Shown: positions 9,701-17,085 of the stretch, piece by piece
Layout: each line of letters begins with the position of its first letter
Position numbering within the stretch: position 1 is the first letter of the stretch
Assembly: GCA_029262995.1 (NCBI GenBank)
Contig: JAJCYH010000008.1
Coordinates: 1-64,000 of the forward strand
Direction of reading: 5' to 3'
DNA length: 64,000 nucleotides
From: Saprospiraceae bacterium
Lineage (GTDB): Bacteria > Bacteroidota > Bacteroidia > Chitinophagales > Saprospiraceae
Translations under genes and position numbers: made by a program
The notes under the pieces: generated by a model
Seen by the model: only the letters and a program-made list of their open reading frames with translations
Told to the model about the DNA's origin: nothing
The model's database searches: none

Positions 9701-10823
9701 TCGCTATGCTTTTAATAATATGCCATTAGGAGGTAACTATACGGTTATACCTAAGAAAGATGGCGATGATTTGAATGGGGTAAGTACTCTGGATTTAATT
9801 TTAATTCAAAGACATATTTTAGGTATACAAAGCCTTAATAGTCCGTACAAGTTGATTGCAGCTGATATTGATAAGAACGACAAAATCTCTGCTTTGGATC
9901 TTATTGAGTTAAGAAAACTGGTACTTGGTATTTATGAAGAAATTCCAAATAACTCAAGTTGGAGATTTATAGACGCTGCCGCCACTTTCGTAGACCCACA
10001 AGATCCTTGGGCATTTAATATTCCGGAAGAATATGAGATATGGAATTTAGAACAAAATATGGATCTAGATTTCGTAGGCGTTAAAATTGGAGATGTTAAT
10101 AATACTGTCATTGCTAATGAAAAATCGATTAGCGAAGGTGATCTAAATGAAGAAGAAAGTATTGTTCTAGACTTTCCTAAGCTTTCCGCAAAAGCAGGAG
10201 AATATAAAGTTGTTGAATTATACTCCAGCAATTATAAGAATATCGCAGGGTGGCAAGGAACGATCGCATTTGATCCTCAGATGGTAGAAGTTATAGGTAT
10301 CCAAAATGCAGGAATGACCTTGGTGGATAATGAAAATGTAAATTTAAATTCAGCAGATCAAGGATGGATTACCTTGAGTTATTCAAATGCTATAGCTGAG
10401 AGTTTTGAGAATGATGAGACTTTATTAAGAATTGAGCTTATCGCAAAACGTGATATAAACTCTAATGAAATATTTGAATTAAATTCTCAGGTTACAAAAG
10501 CAGAAGCTTACTTAAAGGATAATAAAGTAGTTCCAATTAAGATATCTGTTGAAGAGACTGGTGAGTTGGTAATTACTAAAGTAATGCCTAATCCATGGGT
10601 TGATAATGCAACTATTCATTTTGATTTACCTTATCAGGATAATATACGATTTGAATTTTATGATGTAAATGGACGTTTGCTACATGTAAAGGAAAGACAT
10701 TATAATTCAGGTTCAAATATGTTGGTAATTCAGAAGTCTGAACTACAAACCAGCGGTGTCATTTATATGCGTATGTCTAACAATTATGGGCATTCTGAAT
10801 ATAAAATGCTGGTTATTGAATAA
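6717..10823 (+). CDS. Giant exported HYR-like protein with dockerin-like, cohesin-like and T9SS type A sorting domains (paralog)
   Basis: Up to 1,368 residues. The first ATG is at 6717, but the signal peptide core (SVINIMLICFLGVSGYSQ) suggests the functional start is Met28 (6798) or Met33 (6813). Module order is as in the gene at 521-4525: Cys-rich HYR-like units, a carboxypeptidase-regulatory-like segment (about 961, AGEIYTEELEEVEGV), a dockerin-like pair (about 1019-1078, DIDKNDKISALDLIELRKL), a cohesin-like segment (about 1144-1245, AGWQGTIAFDPQ) and a T9SS tail (from about 1285, MPNPWVDNATIHF, ending KMLVIE). A 33-bp tandem duplication at 7515-7580 gives a doubled MGGGFTGSGT. A rho-independent terminator follows at 10852. 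The role is probably structural or adhesive at the cell surface; no catalytic site was found. Confidence 0.88.
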   Translation: MRISNSTTANDLTIVSRMSFKNMILKKMSKRKMSVINIMLICFLGVSGYSQGPCDGMKCITNVNLSLDENCSSTITPGMFVQNLNFPPEDYVIEVYDAHGNQVDSIFGIEDVNETFEVKVFLPACGNNFCWSYMTVEYKLPPALDCPDDLTISCGGLDVLGLPTAVEACGGLNFTVTLHNEIRERLDCDPDYTHRIERTYRATDEMGNFDECSHEIFLERISLDDIMFPENRSVGGLNPISCNDPAYLYNEDGIPLPWLFSEVVPDMGGGFTGSGTNMGGGFTGSGTSGVPFICDNSIVNGVYCPLTGSGSGAPIIPMGGATSIGPDGLPFIVPGEVNQVCNSAVTYSDIELPQAGCVRKIMRTWEVREWWCNGENSRSSVQLIEIIDDEAPVFECPPSLTITTNDYCAASVELPPVDAEDACDNGIRVAIDYPNGYLNANGGLVDLEVGDNIVDYIVSDDCYNSSSCRVSVLVRDDTEPVSICEQSTVVAISQSGTTLVFAETFDDGSWDECGLDRFEVRRMDTICIAADTLFDSSISFCCSDVGTEVMIVFRAYDLGGNYNECMVRVEVQDKDIPLMTCPQDVTIDCRVPFDLENLDLVFGDEDVIDNCAAQQVVVEIVTSNVNTCGIGEIIREFQLRSLDSTQVLRSCKQRISVENFTPFVEVNIQWPLNYDTLGPCNYDLGPDELPELYAYPKFLAGDDECSLLGWDFEDRLFESRDGFGACAHIERTWSVINWCSQINGSFEVFTMNPPQIIEIFNDVYPSIDPADDVTVESLNIDCESGLIEVSRTATDDCEEFYWSYEVRDDQMNLVAVGDSSSYIDTIINGEYVITWVVTDRCGNINTDEQALTVINKKAPIPICINGFTVSLEEEVQMGDTTYVATLWANDFDGGSYHPCGNPITFSLDSDTMINNRVFDCSDIGPQGVRMWVTDVVTGVQDFCSTTIEVLDNPDCPDMNRADVAGEIYTEELEEVEGVSVELDGGDLFDMTTNSGRYAFNNMPLGGNYTVIPKKDGDDLNGVSTLDLILIQRHILGIQSLNSPYKLIAADIDKNDKISALDLIELRKLVLGIYEEIPNNSSWRFIDAAATFVDPQDPWAFNIPEEYEIWNLEQNMDLDFVGVKIGDVNNTVIANEKSISEGDLNEEESIVLDFPKLSAKAGEYKVVELYSSNYKNIAGWQGTIAFDPQMVEVIGIQNAGMTLVDNENVNLNSADQGWITLSYSNAIAESFENDETLLRIELIAKRDINSNEIFELNSQVTKAEAYLKDNKVVPIKISVEETGELVITKVMPNPWVDNATIHFDLPYQDNIRFEFYDVNGRLLHVKERHYNSGSNMLVIQKSELQTSGVIYMRMSNNYGHSEYKMLVIE
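7515..7580 (+). repeat. 33-bp tandem duplication inside the coding sequence
   Basis: Two adjacent 33-base copies start ATGGGTGGTGGATTTACTGG at 7515 and 7548 and differ only in the last codon. The translation is MGGGFTGSGT twice, followed by N or S. The related gene at 521-4525 has only a short GSGMGDG here, so this is a recent in-frame slippage duplication in a loop. Confidence 0.85.
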
Positions 10824-10851
10824 ATAATTCGTTAGCTCTAAATATTTGTAC

Positions 10852-10890
10852 AGGAAGTCATGTTTTCATGACTTCCTTTTTTTTTATGTC
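10852..10890 (+). terminator. Rho-independent terminator
   Basis: An 11-bp perfect stem (AGGAAGTCATG with CATGACTTCCT) closes a TTTT loop and is followed by a run of nine T. It terminates the 1368-residue gene. Confidence 0.92.
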
Positions 10891-11037
10891 AAACAAGTTA
10901 TTTTTGCGTTGATTTTGATTTAACTCTTAAACTTGATAACGTTGACCGTTAAACATTAGTTAAATCAAATTAAGGGGGAATGATGAGTATAGGTTTTGAC
11001 ATTGTTATAGTATAAATTGCAAATAAATAAATAAACT

Positions 11038-11559
11038 ATGTTTAGAAAATTATCATTGATTGTAGGTGTAATGTTGGTAATTGGGTCAACTATATCTGCC
11101 CAAAGAGTCGCTATCGTGAATGTTTCAGGCATCCTTGAAGATTTACCATCGTTCAAAGAAGCGCAAACAGAAATTGACCAGTTGTCTGCTAAATGGAGAC
11201 AAGACATTTCTCAGGAATATGACAAAATTAAAAGTCTGTATAATAAATACCAGGCAGAACAAGTGCTATTGAGTGATGAAGTGAGGGCTGAAAGGGAGGA
11301 AGAAATTATGAATAAAGAAAAAGAAGTTCGTGATTTACAAAAGAGAAGATTTGGCCCTGAAGGCGATTTGTTCCAAAGAAGACAAGAATTGGTAAGCCCT
11401 TTGCAAGATGAAGTGTTCTCTGCTATTGAAGATTACGCCAAATTAAAAGGTTTTGACTTGATATTTGATAAATCAGGAGCTGCTGGCTTACTATATGCTA
11501 GCCCAGAATTTGATAAAACGGATGATATCAGAAGAGAGTTGGGTGTTCGATCAAAATAA
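11038..11559 (+). CDS. OmpH/Skp-like periplasmic chaperone (first copy)
   Basis: 173 residues with a signal peptide (about residues 1-21, ends ISAQ). The mature start is RVAIVNVSGILEDLPSFKEA, the usual opening of OmpH/Skp proteins. A long charged helical region (about 45-120) follows, rich in K, E and Q and likely coiled coil. The chain ends in the small beta/alpha part (LKGFDLIFDKSGAAGLLYA). Skp-family proteins bind unfolded outer-membrane proteins in the periplasm. The gene lies 25 bp upstream of a second OmpH-like gene, and the two probably form an operon. Paired OmpH genes are common in Bacteroidota, usually near bamA, which is not seen here. Confidence 0.88.
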   Translation: MFRKLSLIVGVMLVIGSTISAQRVAIVNVSGILEDLPSFKEAQTEIDQLSAKWRQDISQEYDKIKSLYNKYQAEQVLLSDEVRAEREEEIMNKEKEVRDLQKRRFGPEGDLFQRRQELVSPLQDEVFSAIEDYAKLKGFDLIFDKSGAAGLLYASPEFDKTDDIRRELGVRSK

Positions 11560-11584
11560 TTTAAACATATAATTTATTAGGAAA

Positions 11585-12094
11585 ATGAAAAATCTATTAA
11601 TCTTATTTACACTGTTTTGCAGTATGTCAATTTCAACGAATTTGCTTGCGCAAAACTTTGGGTATGTCGATTCTCAGGAAATTATTGAATTGATTCCTGA
11701 GGTAAAGGAAGCTAATTCGAACATTGAAACATTCAAAACCCAACTACAGAAAAGGGGTCAAGAGATGCTTAAAGCTTTACAAGCAAAGTATCAAGACCTT
11801 GAAAGACGTGAGGGTCAAGGCGAAATCGCTCCTAAGCAGCTTGAAATTGAAGTACAAAAACTAAAGACAGAGGAAAATCAAATTTTAGCCTTTGAACAAG
11901 AGAGTCAACAAAAGATAGTTAAAAAGAGTGAAGATTTGTTATCTCCAATTAGAGATAGAATTCAAAATGCTATCAATGATGTTGCTGCAGAAAATGCTTA
12001 TGATTATGTATTTGATTACAGTACTGGTTTTGTATTGTATGCAAATCAATCAACAAACATAAACAATTTGGTAAAAGCTAAATTGGGTTTGTAA
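11585..12094 (+). CDS. OmpH/Skp-like periplasmic chaperone (second copy)
   Basis: 169 residues. A signal peptide covers about residues 1-22 (ends LLAQ). The mature part opens NFGYVDSQEIIELIPEVKEA. A central coiled-coil region follows (about 45-120; QLQKRGQEMLKALQAKYQDL), and the chain ends AYDYVFDYSTGFVLYA, matching the fold of the upstream copy although identity is low. It is expected to act with the first copy as a periplasmic holdase for outer-membrane proteins. It is followed by a terminator shared with convergent carB. Confidence 0.88.
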   Translation: MKNLLILFTLFCSMSISTNLLAQNFGYVDSQEIIELIPEVKEANSNIETFKTQLQKRGQEMLKALQAKYQDLERREGQGEIAPKQLEIEVQKLKTEENQILAFEQESQQKIVKKSEDLLSPIRDRIQNAINDVAAENAYDYVFDYSTGFVLYANQSTNINNLVKAKLGL

Positions 12095-12111
12095 TTATCA
12101 AAATCGATATT

Positions 12112-12150
12112 TAAAAAGGGCTGTTTGATTTTAAACGGTCCTTTTTTTTA
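12112..12150. terminator. Terminator between ompH-like genes and carB
   Basis: An imperfect stem (AGGGCTGTTT with AAACGGTCCT; one mismatch and one G-T pair) is followed on the plus strand by a T8 run. It ends the ompH-like operon and overlaps the carB stop region. Confidence 0.7.
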
Positions 12151-14964
12151 CCTACTTAAGTACATACTTCTTTCTTTATCTAGTTTCCTAAAGAATGGAT
12201 CCTTGAGGTCTTTGATGAAATGTATGGCTTCTCCTGTAGACTTCATTTCAGGTCCCAATTGCTTGTCAACATTGGGAAATTTGTCAAATGAAAATATGGG
12301 AACTTTAATGGCATACCCTTCTAATTTCTTTTCAAATTTAAAGTCCTTAATCTTTTTGGTTCCCATCATAACATGAGTCGCAATATTTAGGAATGGTACT
12401 TGATAAGCTTTGGCAATAAATGGCGTTGTCCTAGAAGCTCTTGGGTTGGCCTCTATTACATATACTTTTTCTCCTTTAATAGCAAATTGTATATTTATTA
12501 ATCCTCTGATATTTAAAGCTTTAGCAATTTTTTCAGAGTATAATTTCATGGTTTCTATCACTTGATCAGATAGTGAATATGTAGGTAACATTGCAGAACT
12601 ATCTCCTGAGTGTATTCCTGCTGGCTCAATATGCTCCATTATACCCATAATCAAAATTTCATCTCCATCATAAATAGCATCGACTTCAGCTTCCTTAGCT
12701 CTCTCAAGAAACTGATCAATCAAAACTCTATTGTCAGGCATATGTTTGAAGATATTAAGAACATGTCTTTCAATTTCTTCGTCATTAATGACGATCCTCA
12801 TCCTTTGTCCACCCAATACATAAGATGGTCTAACCAATACCGGGTAACTTACTTCTTTTGCTATAGCAATAGCTTCATCTACATCTTTCGCAACACCGTA
12901 TCGAGGATAAGGAATATCTAGTTCTTTCAAAAGGTCTGAAAATCGGCCCCTGTCTTCAGCAAGATCCATACTTTCGAAATTTGTTCCTATTATCTTATAA
13001 CCATTTTTTTCAATGGTCTCGGCAAGCTTTAGGGCCGTTTGACCTCCTAATTGTACAATGACGCCTTCTGGCTTTTCTAATTCAAGAATTTCTTCCAAAT
13101 GCTCCCAATAAATCGGTTCAAAATATAGCTTATCTGAAATGTCAAAATCTGTTGATACAGTTTCAGGATTGCAGTTGATCATTATTGATTCATATCCTGC
13201 TTCTTTGATTGCCAATACACCATGAACGCAACAGTAGTCAAATTCAATGCCTTGACCTATTCTATTTGGTCCTGAACCAAGAACAATAATTTTTTTCTTA
13301 TCGCTCGGAATACTTTCGTTTTCAGTATCAAAAGTAGAGTAGAAGTAAGGTGTCTTGGCTTCAAATTCTGCGGCACAAGTATCTACCATTTTATAAGTCC
13401 TGCGTACATCCAAGTTCTTTCTCCGTTTGGTGACGTCAATTTCTTTGACTCTCATGAGCCATGCTATTTGAGCATCAGAGTATCCATTAACTTTCAGCTC
13501 TCTCATAAATTCTTCTGGAATATCTTCAGGTATGTTAAACACCATTAATTTGTTTTCCAGATTTACCAAATGCTTGATTTGCTTTAAGTACCAAGGGTCA
13601 ATTTTGGTTAACTTATGCACAGACTTAAGTGGAACCCCTAATCTGATAGCATCTTTTACTCTAAAAATCCTGTCATCGCTAGCTTTTTCAAGTCTCTCAA
13701 GAATATCTTCCGTTCTTATCCATTCTTTTTTATCTGCTCCCAAACCAGCTCTATTATTTTCCTGACTTTGACAAGCTTTTTGGAGAGCTTCCAAAAATGT
13801 TCTTCCAATTGCCATCACCTCACCAACACTTTTCATTTGTAATCCAAGTGTATGATCAGAGCCGTAGAATTTTTCAAAATTCCATCTTGGCATTTTGACA
13901 ATTACATAGTCTAAGGTAGGCTCAAAAAAGGCAGATGTTGTTTTTGTAATCTGATTTTTTAATTCATCAAGATTATAACCGATAGCAAGTTTTGCAGCAA
14001 TTTTAGCAATTGGATACCCTGTAGCCTTACTTGCTAAAGCAGAAGATCTTGAAACCCGAGGGTTGATTTCAATGCAAATTAATTCTTCATTTTCAGGATT
14101 AATTGCAAATTGAACATTACACCCTCCTGCAAAATTCCCCATGGAACGCATCAAAGTAATAGCTTGATTACGCATTTCCTGATATGCCGTATCGGAAAGT
14201 GTCATAGCTGGGGCTACAGTTATACTATCACCTGTATGAATACCCATTGGATCAAGGTTTTCAACTGTACAGATAATAACAACATTATTGTTTGAGTCGC
14301 GTAGCAACTCAAGTTCATATTCTTTCCAACCTAAAACAGCTTTTTCAACGAGAACCTCATGAGTAGGAGATGAATTCAAACCATGCCTTAGAGCATCATC
14401 GAACTCTTTTTCTTCCATAACAAAACCACCACCTGTTCCACCTAAAGTGTATGAGGGTCGAATCACAAGAGGAAAACCAATTTTTTGAGATGCTTCTTTC
14501 CCTTCCAAAAAGGAATTGGCAATAAATGAAGGAGCTTTCTTTAGACCAATGGTTTCTAGGTGGTTTTTGAAGGCTTCTCTGTTTTCTGCAACTTCGATTG
14601 CTTCTAGATCAACACCAATTAACTTAACATCGAACTCTTCCCATACACCCTGTTTTCCAGCTTCTATAGCAAGATTTAAAGCTGTTTGTCCGCCCATTGT
14701 CGCTAATGCAGCATCTATTTTTCTCTCTTCTAGTATTTGTCTAATGCTTTCTACTGTCAAAGGAAGCAAGTATATATGATCTGCGGTTATAGGGTCGGTC
14801 ATTATAGTTGCTGGATTAGAATTGATCAAACTGACTTCAATTCCTTCTTCCATTAGGGATCTAGATGCTTGAGTTCCTGAATAATCAAATTCGCATGCTT
14901 GACCAATAATTATAGGTCCACTTCCAATTATAAGTACCGATTTAATAGATGTATCTCGAGGCAT
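12148..14964 (-). CDS. carB: Carbamoyl-phosphate synthase large subunit, short form
   Basis: 938 residues. CarB makes carbamoyl phosphate from ammonia (delivered by CarA), bicarbonate and two ATP, for arginine and pyrimidine synthesis in the cytoplasm. Two homologous ATP-grasp halves are clear. The first opens SVLIIGSGPIIIGQACEFDY with VEKAVLGWKEYELE and EINPRVSRSSALASKATGYP. The second opens at about residue 556 with IIVLGSGPNRIGQGIEFDYC and has EANPRASRTTPFIAKA. The chain stops right after the second synthetase half (FDKFPNVDKQLGPEMKSTGE, then a short tail). It therefore lacks most of the C-terminal MGS-type allosteric domain that takes enzymes such as E. coli CarB to about 1,070 residues. 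No carA is in the window. Confidence 0.96.
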   Translation of the reverse strand: MPRDTSIKSVLIIGSGPIIIGQACEFDYSGTQASRSLMEEGIEVSLINSNPATIMTDPITADHIYLLPLTVESIRQILEERKIDAALATMGGQTALNLAIEAGKQGVWEEFDVKLIGVDLEAIEVAENREAFKNHLETIGLKKAPSFIANSFLEGKEASQKIGFPLVIRPSYTLGGTGGGFVMEEKEFDDALRHGLNSSPTHEVLVEKAVLGWKEYELELLRDSNNNVVIICTVENLDPMGIHTGDSITVAPAMTLSDTAYQEMRNQAITLMRSMGNFAGGCNVQFAINPENEELICIEINPRVSRSSALASKATGYPIAKIAAKLAIGYNLDELKNQITKTTSAFFEPTLDYVIVKMPRWNFEKFYGSDHTLGLQMKSVGEVMAIGRTFLEALQKACQSQENNRAGLGADKKEWIRTEDILERLEKASDDRIFRVKDAIRLGVPLKSVHKLTKIDPWYLKQIKHLVNLENKLMVFNIPEDIPEEFMRELKVNGYSDAQIAWLMRVKEIDVTKRRKNLDVRRTYKMVDTCAAEFEAKTPYFYSTFDTENESIPSDKKKIIVLGSGPNRIGQGIEFDYCCVHGVLAIKEAGYESIMINCNPETVSTDFDISDKLYFEPIYWEHLEEILELEKPEGVIVQLGGQTALKLAETIEKNGYKIIGTNFESMDLAEDRGRFSDLLKELDIPYPRYGVAKDVDEAIAIAKEVSYPVLVRPSYVLGGQRMRIVINDEEIERHVLNIFKHMPDNRVLIDQFLERAKEAEVDAIYDGDEILIMGIMEHIEPAGIHSGDSSAMLPTYSLSDQVIETMKLYSEKIAKALNIRGLINIQFAIKGEKVYVIEANPRASRTTPFIAKAYQVPFLNIATHVMMGTKKIKDFKFEKKLEGYAIKVPIFSFDKFPNVDKQLGPEMKSTGEAIHFIKDLKDPFFRKLDKERSMYLSR

Positions 14965-15277
14965 AAGTGTAGAGCTTGGTTTAAATCGTGTGCAAATATA
15001 AGTAAAACTTAAATATGTGTTTGATCGCTTCCAAAATTAGAAAGTTTATAGTTTAATAATCAAAACGCCTAAGCGTTTTGGCTTGCTCAGATTTATTTGT
15101 AAAGCAATACCAAAGCTCTAATGGTGTACTTTTATGAAAGAATTTTTGTATACCAATAATGAATAGGTCTAGTTGTGAATAATTTCCAAACATTAAATAC
15201 CTGAATGCCTTTTTGCTCAAGCTAAAGAAGATTAAATATTAGTATTATTATGTACTATTTAAATAATATATGCAATT
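14965..15277. other. Intergenic region between carB and the amidohydrolase gene
   Basis: A divergent promoter region without genes. It contains a minus-strand -7-like box at 14993-15000 and a perfect hairpin at 15061-15080 (CAAAACGC with GCGTTTTG, AAGC-type centre) that has no T-run and so is not a typical terminator. The rest is AT-rich. Confidence 0.5.
14993..15000 (-). promoter_or_regulatory. Possible carB -7 promoter element
   Basis: On the minus strand this reads TATATTTG, matching TAnnTTTG. It lies 28 bases before the carB start codon. A -33 TTTG at the ideal 19-base spacing was not found, so only half of the promoter is supported. Confidence 0.4.
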
Positions 15278-16891
15278 ATGAAGTATTTCACTTTTGTCTT
15301 TTTGTTTTTGCTATCACAATTATCATTTGGACAAGTTAAAGATGCACCTCTTGTAAATGAAGGAGAGGGGCCATTTTCTCATCTGATCATTCGAGGGGCT
15401 ACAATGATAAGTGGTACGGGTTCTCCTCCGAGAGGTCCTGTAGATATTATTATTGAAAATAATTTAATTAAAGATATTGTTGTAGTTGGTTACCCAGGAG
15501 TAGAAATTGATGAGAGTTCCAGACCTGAACTATCAGATGAGGGTAAAGAACTTAACGCTTTGGGTATGTATGTACTTCCTGGCTTTGTAGATATGCATGG
15601 ACATATTGGAGGAAAGGCCCAAGGTGCAGATGCAGAATATGTATTTAAACTTTGGATGGCACATGGCATAACGACAATCAGAGAGCCTGCGTGTTCTAAT
15701 GGATTGGATTGGGTAATGAAACATAAAAAATGGAGTAATGAAAATAAGATAACTGCTCCTAGAATTAAGGCTTACACCGTTTTTGGTCAAGGCTCTGATT
15801 CGCCGATATCAACACCTGAACAATCTCGACAATGGGTAAATGAAAATGCAAAGAAAGGTGCTGATGGGATTAAATTTTTTGGTTTACCACCAAAAATCTT
15901 TGATGCTGCATTAAGAGAAAATAAAAAATTAGGTTTGAGGTCTGCTTGTCATCATGCACAACTGGATGTTGCAAGGTGGAATGTATTAAATTCAGCAGAA
16001 GCGGGATTGACAAGTATGGAGCATTGGTATGGATTGCCAGAAGCACTATTTGAAAATCAGACAATTCAAGACTATCCTTTGGACTATAATTATCAAAACG
16101 AACAGCACCGATTCGCAGAAGCTGGAAGATTATGGAAGCAGGCGGCCAAGCCATATTCTGAAAAGTGGAATGCTGTTATGAATCAATTACTGGATTTAGA
16201 TTTCACTTTGGATCCTACATTTAATATTTATGAAGCTAGTCGTGATTTACAAAGGGCAAGACGAGAGGAGTGGCATGAAATATATACTTTGCCTAGTTTG
16301 TGGAGGTTTTTTATGCCATCTAAAATATCACATGGATCATATTGGCATTATTGGGGGACTGAACAAGAAGTTGAATGGAAGAATAATTATCAGCTTTGGA
16401 TGACTTTTGTAAATGAATACAAGAATCGTGGAGGTCGAGTGACTGCTGGTAGTGACTCAGGGTTTATTTTTAAACTTTACGGATTTGGATATATAAGAGA
16501 ATTGGAATTGCTTAGAGAAGCAGGATTTCATCCCCTTGAAGTACTCAGATCTGCAAGTTTGTCTGGTGCAGAAGCACTCGGCATGGAAGATGAAATTGGC
16601 ACGATCGAAATTGGAAAAAAAGCAGACTTAATACTCGTTGAAGAAAATCCAATAGAAAACCTCAAAGTTCTTTATGGTACAGGGGCAATCAAATTGACAG
16701 AAGAAAATGAGGTAGTTCGAGTAGGAGGCATAAAGTACACCATCAAGGATGGAATTATTTATAATGCGCAGGAAATGTTGGAAGATGTTGCCAGAATGGT
16801 TTTGAAAGCGAAAGCAGAAGAAGGATTTAAACTAAATCAACCTGGTTTAGATGAATTTTTTAGAAAATTCGAAAAAGAAATAAAGAAATAA
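15278..16891 (+). CDS. Exported amidohydrolase-family metal-dependent hydrolase
   Basis: 537 residues. The signal peptide covers about residues 1-19 (ends SFGQ). The composite amidohydrolase fold is recognisable. It begins with a beta-sandwich part (IIRGATMISGTGSPPRGPVD), then GMYVLPGFVDMHGHIGG with the metal-binding HxH at about residues 104-106. Further metal-site candidates are HH in SACHHAQL (about 222) and GSDSGF (about 391). The end of the barrel and return to the sandwich show as LSGAEALGMEDEIGTIEIGK and KADLILVEENP. Members hydrolyse cyclic amides, imides or dipeptides; the substrate cannot be inferred. It is a single gene followed by its own terminator. Confidence 0.9.
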   Translation: MKYFTFVFLFLLSQLSFGQVKDAPLVNEGEGPFSHLIIRGATMISGTGSPPRGPVDIIIENNLIKDIVVVGYPGVEIDESSRPELSDEGKELNALGMYVLPGFVDMHGHIGGKAQGADAEYVFKLWMAHGITTIREPACSNGLDWVMKHKKWSNENKITAPRIKAYTVFGQGSDSPISTPEQSRQWVNENAKKGADGIKFFGLPPKIFDAALRENKKLGLRSACHHAQLDVARWNVLNSAEAGLTSMEHWYGLPEALFENQTIQDYPLDYNYQNEQHRFAEAGRLWKQAAKPYSEKWNAVMNQLLDLDFTLDPTFNIYEASRDLQRARREEWHEIYTLPSLWRFFMPSKISHGSYWHYWGTEQEVEWKNNYQLWMTFVNEYKNRGGRVTAGSDSGFIFKLYGFGYIRELELLREAGFHPLEVLRSASLSGAEALGMEDEIGTIEIGKKADLILVEENPIENLKVLYGTGAIKLTEENEVVRVGGIKYTIKDGIIYNAQEMLEDVARMVLKAKAEEGFKLNQPGLDEFFRKFEKEIKK

Positions 16892-16893
16892 AA

Positions 16894-16930
16894 AATCCCA
16901 CCTGAAATAGTGGGATTCCAATTTTGGTTT
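16894..16930 (+). terminator. Rho-independent terminator after the amidohydrolase gene
   Basis: An 8-bp stem AATCCCAC with GTGGGATT (loop CTGAAATA) is followed by a weak T-rich stretch (CCAATTTTGG). It is immediately downstream of the stop codon. Confidence 0.65.
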
Positions 16931-17085
16931 ATGAAATTTTATAAACCGGAATATGGGATATTAAATGGGTTGGAATGAAAAATCTGTTTTCGAAATTAAA
17001 ACGTCTTGAAGGAATGAAGTGCGGCTTTTATTCAAATAAATATTTTTATTCTGAGTAAATTGGAAGCTCTTAGCCTTTTTAAACT

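Noticed and set aside
15061-15080. Perfect hairpin CAAAACGC/GCGTTTTG as a terminator
   Set aside because: No T-run on either side and it lies between divergent genes; function unclear.
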